64,000 nucleotides of DNA, taken from positions 1-64,000 of the forward strand of contig JACJKV010000011.1 of assembly GCA_016901755.1 (NCBI GenBank), written 5' to 3'. The notes under the pieces are model-generated. The model searched no databases, was not told where the DNA came from, and saw only the letters and a list, made by a program, of their open reading frames with translations. The translations under genes and the position numbers were made by a program. The stretch comes from Thomasclavelia spiroformis (GTDB taxonomy: Bacteria > Bacillota_I > Bacilli_A > Erysipelotrichales > Coprobacillaceae). This document shows, one piece after another, positions 59,601-64,000 of this stretch; positions within the stretch are counted from its first letter, which is position 1, and each line of letters begins with the position of its first letter.

Positions 59601-60834
59601 AAGCTTCTTTATGTTTAAGAATGAAATAATTCTTTTTACCACGTCTGATGACTGTTTTTGACTGTCCAAAGGCATTTTCTTTAGATACTGTAAAATCAAC
59701 ATCTTTGATACGGTTACCGTTAATTAACACAGATCCGCCATTAACAAATTCTCTGGCTTCTCTTTTACTTTTAGCCGCACCAGCTTTGATCAGAGCATCA
59801 AGAATATTCATTTCATTTTCATCACATTCAATAGTAGGAACACCGTTGAACGCAACATCAATCTGTTCAATTGTTAGATTCTGAATCTGACCAGAGAATA
59901 AAGTCTGAGAAACCTGTAAAGCTTCTTCGTAAGCTTCAGGTCCATGAATGAAAGTGATTACTTCTTTAGCCAAAGCTTTATGTGCTTCACGAAGGTGAGG
60001 CTGAGTTTTATTTTTTTCTTCCAGTTCCATGATTTCTTCTGGAGTCAGGAATGTCAGGAATTTAAGGTAATCAATAACCTTGTCATCTTCTGAATTAATA
60101 AAGAACTGATACATTTCATAAGGAGAAGTTTTATCTTTATCAAGCCAGATTGCTTTACCATTGGTTTTACCAAATTTTGTACCATCGCTTCTTGTCAGTA
60201 AAGGCATAGTAAAACCGTATGCTTCCTGTCCTGTTTTCTTTCTGATCAGTTCAATACCCGCAGTAATATTTCCCCACTGGTCCTGACCAGCAACCTGTAA
60301 AGTTACATTTTTATTTTCATGTAGCCAATAAAAATCCATGGCCTGCATGATCATATAAGAGAATTCTGTATATGTGATTCCCAAATCAAGTCTTCTTTTG
60401 ACGATATCTTTATTCAACATATAGTTGATATTAAAATATTTTCCATAATCTCTTAGAAAATCAATAAAATTCAAATCTTTTGACCAATCATAATTATTAA
60501 CAACTTCAAAACCAAAAAGCTTTTCCGCCTGAGCTTTTAAACAGTTAAAATTATGCTGTACCTGTTCTTTGGTAATCATTGGTCTTTCGGTATCAGGTTT
60601 AGGATCTCCAATCAGTCCAGTAGCTCCTCCAACCAGTAAAATTGGAGTGTGTCCAGCATCTTTTAGTCTTTTACTGATCAGAAAAGATGAAAAATGTCCA
60701 ATATGCAAACTATCACCAGTTGGATCAGTTCCGATATAGAAAGTCATTCCTCCATTATTCAGTTTTTCTTCAATGTCCGGTGAACTGACATCTTTAATCA
60801 GACCTCTCCATACTAATTCATCATAAATTTTCAT
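59599..60834 (-). CDS. tyrS: Tyrosyl-tRNA synthetase
   Basis: TyrS charges tRNA-Tyr. The 411-residue enzyme has the class I HIGH motif in LHIGHFSSF (about 42-50), AGQDQWGNITAGIELIR (about 187-203), the KMSKS-equivalent KFGKTNG (about 226-232), and a C-terminal S4 domain (about 350-405). Its expression is controlled by the T-box leader upstream. Confidence 0.98.
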   Translation of the reverse strand: MKIYDELVWRGLIKDVSSPDIEEKLNNGGMTFYIGTDPTGDSLHIGHFSSFLISKRLKDAGHTPILLVGGATGLIGDPKPDTERPMITKEQVQHNFNCLKAQAEKLFGFEVVNNYDWSKDLNFIDFLRDYGKYFNINYMLNKDIVKRRLDLGITYTEFSYMIMQAMDFYWLHENKNVTLQVAGQDQWGNITAGIELIRKKTGQEAYGFTMPLLTRSDGTKFGKTNGKAIWLDKDKTSPYEMYQFFINSEDDKVIDYLKFLTFLTPEEIMELEEKNKTQPHLREAHKALAKEVITFIHGPEAYEEALQVSQTLFSGQIQNLTIEQIDVAFNGVPTIECDENEMNILDALIKAGAAKSKREAREFVNGGSVLINGNRIKDVDFTVSKENAFGQSKTVIRRGKKNYFILKHKEA

Positions 60835-60850
60835 AATTAACCTCCTTAAA

Positions 60851-61058
60851 TAATAAAAACGTCCTTAAAGGACGTTTATACGCGGTACCACCTTTATTTA
60901 TGCAGAAAACATACACTCTCTATGATAACGGTATTTCACCGTCTAAGCTTTGCACTTAGAAGCTCCAGAGTGTATTCATATAACCTATTGACTTATTTTC
61001 ACCTGCCATAAGTTCTCTGTAACAAATCGGTTATACTACTTGTCTCCTTCATTGCTGT
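60851..61058 (-). ncRNA. T-box leader RNA of tyrS
   Basis: The leader senses uncharged tRNA and controls read-through. The T-box sequence AAAGGTGGTACCGCG (60881-60895) is perfect. The terminator stem AAACGTCC / GGACGTTT (60857-60877) with U-tract follows, and Stem III (ACGGT / ACCGT) is at about 60928-60942. Stem I spans about 60965-61045; the specifier position holds TAC (60972-60974), a tyrosine codon, consistent with tyrS. This leader fills most of the 304-base gap between tyrS and ccpA. Confidence 0.93.
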
Positions 61059-61064
61059 ATCAAT

Positions 61065-61093
61065 ATCATATTAAATAATCAAAATAATGTCAA
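61065..61093 (-). promoter_or_regulatory. Promoter of tyrS
   Basis: Perfect TTGACA (61088-61093), 17 bases, TATGAT (61065-61070) on the minus strand, just before the T-box leader. Confidence 0.82.
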
Positions 61094-61111
61094 TAAAAGT
61101 TTTTTTAAAAG

Positions 61112-61138
61112 AAAAAAAATCTGATTGAAATCAGATTT
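61112..61138 (-). terminator. Terminator of ccpA
   Basis: AAATCTGAT / ATCAGATTT (61117-61138), 4-base loop, next to the ccpA stop, with eight Us on the minus strand. Confidence 0.88.
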
Positions 61139-62140
61139 TTATAATGTTGAGTCTCTTTTCATGATAATAGTATTAACACATACTTCTTTTGTTTCAATTT
61201 CTTCATCATTTAAGATTTTTGTCAGCAGTCTGACTGCTAACGCTCCCATATCATAGATTGGTAAATGAATAGAAGTCAGCGCTGGTCGACACATCAATGA
61301 ATAGCTGGTATCCATCATCGAAACAACTTCCATTTCATCTGGTATCGAAATGTGATTATCATAAGCAGCGTTGATCACAGCTACGCCTTCTTTATCGTAG
61401 CTGGCAAAAACAACATCATGTTTATGTGTTTTGAAATACTCCGATAATTGTGGATAGCATTCTTCATAACGTGAAGAGGTACGAATGATCTGTGAATCCT
61501 TAAATTCCATATTATGCTGCACATAAGCTTCTTTGATTCCAGAAAGTAAATCTTCTGTACGCACCAGATTCTGTTTAGGACTTACAAATACTATATCGTT
61601 TTTACCCTTGTTCAAGTATTCATTAATGATATTAAAGGCAATTTTTTTAGCATCTATGTAAATTGAACCAATCAAATCATCAGAAACACAAGAACCAATA
61701 ATGACAGCAGGAATCTTATATTTTCTGACAAGTTCAATTTCATGATCAATATGATCATTATTAAACAGAATAACCCCATCAGCTCTAGTTTTTACTACTT
61801 TTTCAAGAACATCGCCCACAGTATCATCATCACCAATATCATCAGTTGTATAAATTGTAATATTATAGTCAAGATGACGCCCCGCATCACCTATTCCGCC
61901 AATCATGTCTTTGACATGGGCAAACAGTGACTGTGGAAAAATAATGGCAATAGTAGTTGTTTTGCTTGTTGCCAGTCCCCTGGCAATCTGATTAGGTTTA
62001 AAATCTAAATCTTCAATAACTTTTAATACTTTTTGTCTTGTTTTTTCACGAACGACTGACGAACCATTGATAACTCTTGAAACAGTAGCAAGAGATACAC
62101 CAGCTTCTCTTGCTACATCGTAAATAGTAATTTTTTTCAT
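61139..62140 (-). CDS. ccpA: LacI-family regulator, probable catabolite control protein CcpA
   Basis: The 333-residue protein has the LacI helix-turn-helix TIYDVAREAGVSLATVSRVING (seen as TIYDVAREAGVS and LATVSRVING, residues 4-25), the hinge helix NQIARGLA and a periplasmic-binding-like effector domain. The N-terminus is close to that of Bacillus CcpA, and the neighbourhood murC-ytxG-ytxH-ccpA-tyrS matches the Bacillus ccpA locus. CcpA with HPr-Ser-P represses catabolic genes at cre sites. The start overlaps the ytxH stop by one base. A different LacI-family role is possible because effector residues were not checked. Confidence 0.82.
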   Translation of the reverse strand: MKKITIYDVAREAGVSLATVSRVINGSSVVREKTRQKVLKVIEDLDFKPNQIARGLATSKTTTIAIIFPQSLFAHVKDMIGGIGDAGRHLDYNITIYTTDDIGDDDTVGDVLEKVVKTRADGVILFNNDHIDHEIELVRKYKIPAVIIGSCVSDDLIGSIYIDAKKIAFNIINEYLNKGKNDIVFVSPKQNLVRTEDLLSGIKEAYVQHNMEFKDSQIIRTSSRYEECYPQLSEYFKTHKHDVVFASYDKEGVAVINAAYDNHISIPDEMEVVSMMDTSYSLMCRPALTSIHLPIYDMGALAVRLLTKILNDEEIETKEVCVNTIIMKRDSTL

Positions 62141-62637
62141 TAATTTCTTAGATCTTCAATGACTACATCTAATTCATCTTCTATGTCATCAATTTCATCT
62201 TCTAATTCGGAAATCACATCGTATGACTGTTCGCTTATTTTTTCTTTTAAAACATCAATTTTATCTGCAATTTCTGCAATGACTACATCTAACTTGTCTT
62301 TAACAACAGCATATTTTTCGCTGTCTTTTAACTTTCCAGTTACGTCTTCAAGTTTATCTTTTAACTCATTGAAATTGTTTTTGACACCATCGTATTTGTT
62401 TTTAGTAGCATCTTTAAATTCATCAACATCAAATTCATCGATAGCTTTTTTTACATCATCGATCGTTTTATTCATTAACGCAATGTAGTCTTCTTTAGAC
62501 ATGTTTTTTGCTGTATCAACAGTGTCTTTACCTTTTTCAACTAATTCTTTACGTAATTCACTACCTTTTTTTGGTGCTAAAAGCATTCCTGCAATAGCCC
62601 CTATTCCTAATGTAGCAACAAATCTCATTAATTTCAT
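62140..62637 (-). CDS. ytxH: YtxH-domain protein
   Basis: The 165-residue protein starts with a glycine-rich hydrophobic helix and the YtxH signature, FVATLGIGAIAGMLLAPKKG then SELRKEL, followed by a long charged helical, probably coiled-coil tail. In Bacillus ytxH is a general-stress gene of unknown function. It lies between ytxG and ccpA as in Bacillus and has an AAGGAAA ribosome site. Confidence 0.9.
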   Translation of the reverse strand: MKLMRFVATLGIGAIAGMLLAPKKGSELRKELVEKGKDTVDTAKNMSKEDYIALMNKTIDDVKKAIDEFDVDEFKDATKNKYDGVKNNFNELKDKLEDVTGKLKDSEKYAVVKDKLDVVIAEIADKIDVLKEKISEQSYDVISELEDEIDDIEDELDVVIEDLRN

Positions 62638-62656
62638 AATATTATTTCCTTTCTAT

Positions 62657-62941
62657 TTATTTTTTAAATAAGCTTAAAATTACCCTTAATGGACTAAATC
62701 TTGGTCTATCAGGATCAAAGAATTTTGAAACTGTTTCAACTGGAACATTGAGCAGATCTAACTTATAGTTAACATCATCCAGTACTTTGTCTAGTCTTGT
62801 CATAGTTTCTTGTGCGGTTTCAACCGTATCTCCTGCCTGTTTGACTGCAGTAGATGTTCTTACGAATAATACTCCTAATCCGACAAGGCAAAAAGCCCCA
62901 GCTAAAATTAAGACGCAATAACATATTTCCATTGTAGTCAT
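62657..62941 (-). CDS. ytxG: DUF948 protein (YtxG-like)
   Basis: The 94-residue protein has one N-terminal membrane helix (about 5-27) and a short amphipathic helical region (VKQAGDTVETAQETMTRLDKV, seen as VKQAGDTVETAQ and ETMTRLDKV), as in DUF948/YtxG. Function is unknown; Bacillus ytxG is part of a stress-induced operon with ytxH. It has an AGAGGTATT ribosome site and an extended -10 promoter. Confidence 0.85.
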   Translation of the reverse strand: MTTMEICYCVLILAGAFCLVGLGVLFVRTSTAVKQAGDTVETAQETMTRLDKVLDDVNYKLDLLNVPVETVSKFFDPDRPRFSPLRVILSLFKK

Positions 62942-62965
62942 AATAATACCTCTACTTTCTTGACC

Positions 62966-62974
62966 ATTATATCA
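62966..62974 (-). promoter_or_regulatory. Extended -10 promoter of ytxG-ytxH-ccpA
   Basis: The minus strand reads TGATATAAT 24 bases before the ytxG ATG, in the 46-base gap after murC. The -35 is weak. Confidence 0.55.
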
Positions 62975-62987
62975 TATTATGGCCGTT

Positions 62988-64000
62988 TTATATAGAATTT
63001 TTCTTTAAAATGAGTTTTTCTTCGAACTTATAAATATCTTTACTGCTCATAAACAGGAAAACACAATTGTCATATTGCATCAGTTCTTCAATGCCGCTGT
63101 CATCCTGACGAATTACTTTCGCACGTGGTGCATATTGAGCAATATCATAGATATCAATATCGATGCCATCTTCATGTTTTGCGTTTTCTGGGAAAGGACA
63201 GAAATATGGATGATCTGCTTTTTCCATCTCAAAGGCAAATTCTTTAGCGAATCTTGCCCCACGAGAGAATCGATCAGGCTGGAAGACAGCGACGATTTCC
63301 TTACCAGGATAACGTACTCTTGTTGCCTCTATGACATATCTGATAGCCGTTGGGTGATGAGCATAATCATCTACATAAATATTATGTCCAATTTCCTGAA
63401 CGGTATAACGTCTTTTTGTACCTTCAAAAGTCTGCAGACGTTCTAAGATATATTCGTAAGACATATCTTCCAGATAACCTAAAGTAATAATAGCTAATGA
63501 ATTATAAAGCATATGATGACCATATAATGGTATGTTAAAATGTCCAAATAATTCCTTATGAATATAAACATCAAAAGATAATCCCTGTGGTGTATCCAGA
63601 ACATTGACAGCTCTGACATCATTATCTTCATTTAATCCAAAACGAATGACGCGTTTATCAAAATGAATTTTTTTGATATTTGGATCATCACCCCAGACAA
63701 TAACGGTATCCTGAACCTGATTGGCAAACTTTTCAAAAGATTCAATATAACGATCAAGATTGCCAAAATAATCTACATGATCTAATTCAATATTATTGAT
63801 AATGGCATAATTAGGATAATAATGTAAAAAATGATCCTGAAATTCACATGTTTCAGCAATAAAATATTTGCTGTCTTTCATGCCATGACCTGTTCCATCA
63901 CCAATTAATACTGAAGTTTTGTCAAAATTTTCAAACAGATGATAAGCCATACCGGTTGTCGTTGTTTTACCATGAGTTCCAGCAATTGCAATAGAAATGT
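62988..64000 (-). CDS. murC: UDP-N-acetylmuramate--L-alanine ligase, 5' end outside the window
   Basis: MurC adds L-alanine to UDP-MurNAc. The 337 codons visible begin beyond the right edge; the frame is open to base 64000 and contains the ATP-binding motif AGTHGKTTTTG just before codon AUG at 63950, so that AUG is internal. The central domain has NNIELDHVDYFG and the C-terminal domain VDDYAHHPTAI (a hallmark of MurC) and VFQPDRFSRG. About 100 N-terminal residues are missing. Confidence 0.96.
   Translation of the reverse strand, partial: ISIAIAGTHGKTTTTGMAYHLFENFDKTSVLIGDGTGHGMKDSKYFIAETCEFQDHFLHYYPNYAIINNIELDHVDYFGNLDRYIESFEKFANQVQDTVIVWGDDPNIKKIHFDKRVIRFGLNEDNDVRAVNVLDTPQGLSFDVYIHKELFGHFNIPLYGHHMLYNSLAIITLGYLEDMSYEYILERLQTFEGTKRRYTVQEIGHNIYVDDYAHHPTAIRYVIEATRVRYPGKEIVAVFQPDRFSRGARFAKEFAFEMEKADHPYFCPFPENAKHEDGIDIDIYDIAQYAPRAKVIRQDDSGIEELMQYDNCVFLFMSSKDIYKFEEKLILKKNSI

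Noticed and set aside
63075-63446. Plus-strand open frame of 123 codons
   Set aside because: It is antisense to murC conserved motifs and lacks start signals.
1-64000. CRISPR arrays, insertion sequences, prophage, tRNA or rRNA genes
   Set aside because: I looked for repeated units, transposase-like proteins and clover-leaf or rRNA sequence, and saw none. Gaps between genes are short and accounted for by promoters, leaders and terminators.

Overview
The window is a compact, low-GC Bacillota (Firmicutes) chromosome segment, most likely from a spore-forming member of the Erysipelotrichia (Coprobacillus / Thomasclavelia-like). This placement is inferred. It rests on AT-rich DNA, strong GGAGG ribosome binding sites, a complete comG operon, an alpha/beta-type spore protein, a Cse60-family sporulation gene, and Bacillus-like synteny (smc-ftsY-ylxM-ffh-rpsP-khpA-rimM-trmD-rplS, rpsB-tsf-pyrH-frr-uppS-cdsA-dxr-rseP-polC, rimP-nusA-rnpM-ylxQ-infB-rbfA, murC-ytxG-ytxH-ccpA-tyrS). 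Apart from rpmG and a metallo-beta-lactamase-fold gene at the left edge, every gene is on the minus strand, so this is probably one replichore with minus as the leading strand.

Layout, left to right (transcription mostly right to left). 0.2-1 kb: rpmG and an MBL hydrolase on plus, converging on efp through a shared terminator. 1.7-5.4 kb: comGA-GG, the DNA-uptake pseudopilus operon, with genes overlapping at nearly every junction. 5.5-16.9 kb: a class B penicillin-binding protein, lepA, an SSB-like protein, acpS, a charged protein of unknown role, a thioredoxin-like protein, trmB, an rsuA-type pseudouridine synthase, a lipoprotein, two small genes (DUF1540 and cse60), an aldose-epimerase-like gene, rbfA and infB. 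16.9-24.9 kb: ylxQ, rnpM, nusA, rimP, polC, rseP. 24.9-33.1 kb: isoprenoid/phospholipid genes dxr, cdsA, uppS; then frr, pyrH, tsf, rpsB, xerC, trmFO. 33.2-46.2 kb: topA, dprA, rnhB, rbgA, lepB, rplS, trmD, rimM, khpA, rpsP, ffh, ylxM, ftsY, smc. 46.2-51 kb: a two-component system abutting smc, and an unrecognised membrane protein coupled to an NrnA-like DHH phosphoesterase. 51-64 kb: ackA, a small acid-soluble spore protein, thiI, a cysteine desulfurase, ezrA, an EamA transporter, ribF, truB, tyrS with a T-box leader, ccpA, ytxH, ytxG, and the C-terminal part of murC running off the right edge.

The genes serve translation (ribosomal proteins, factors, tRNA and rRNA modification, assembly GTPases), protein targeting (Ffh, FtsY, LepB, RseP), envelope synthesis (UppS, CdsA, Dxr, MurC, PBP, EzrA) and chromosome handling (SMC, PolC, TopA, XerC, DprA). 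Competence and sporulation genes are sprinkled between them. Regulation visible in the sequence includes a tyrosine T-box, a probable L19 autoregulatory leader, a weak terminator in the rimP-nusA leader, a sigma-G-like promoter on the spore-protein gene, many extended -10 promoters, and intrinsic terminators at most unit boundaries, some merged with the next gene's promoter or ribosome binding site.

I see no transposon, prophage, CRISPR array, tRNA or rRNA here. No dramatic new system is evident. The most unusual items are the EF-P acceptor loop with arginine at the tip, a charged protein with a duplicated ISP-type motif, a 22-bp perfect palindrome abutting the cse60 start codon, the short-armed SMC, and the transcription and translation signals nested in terminators.
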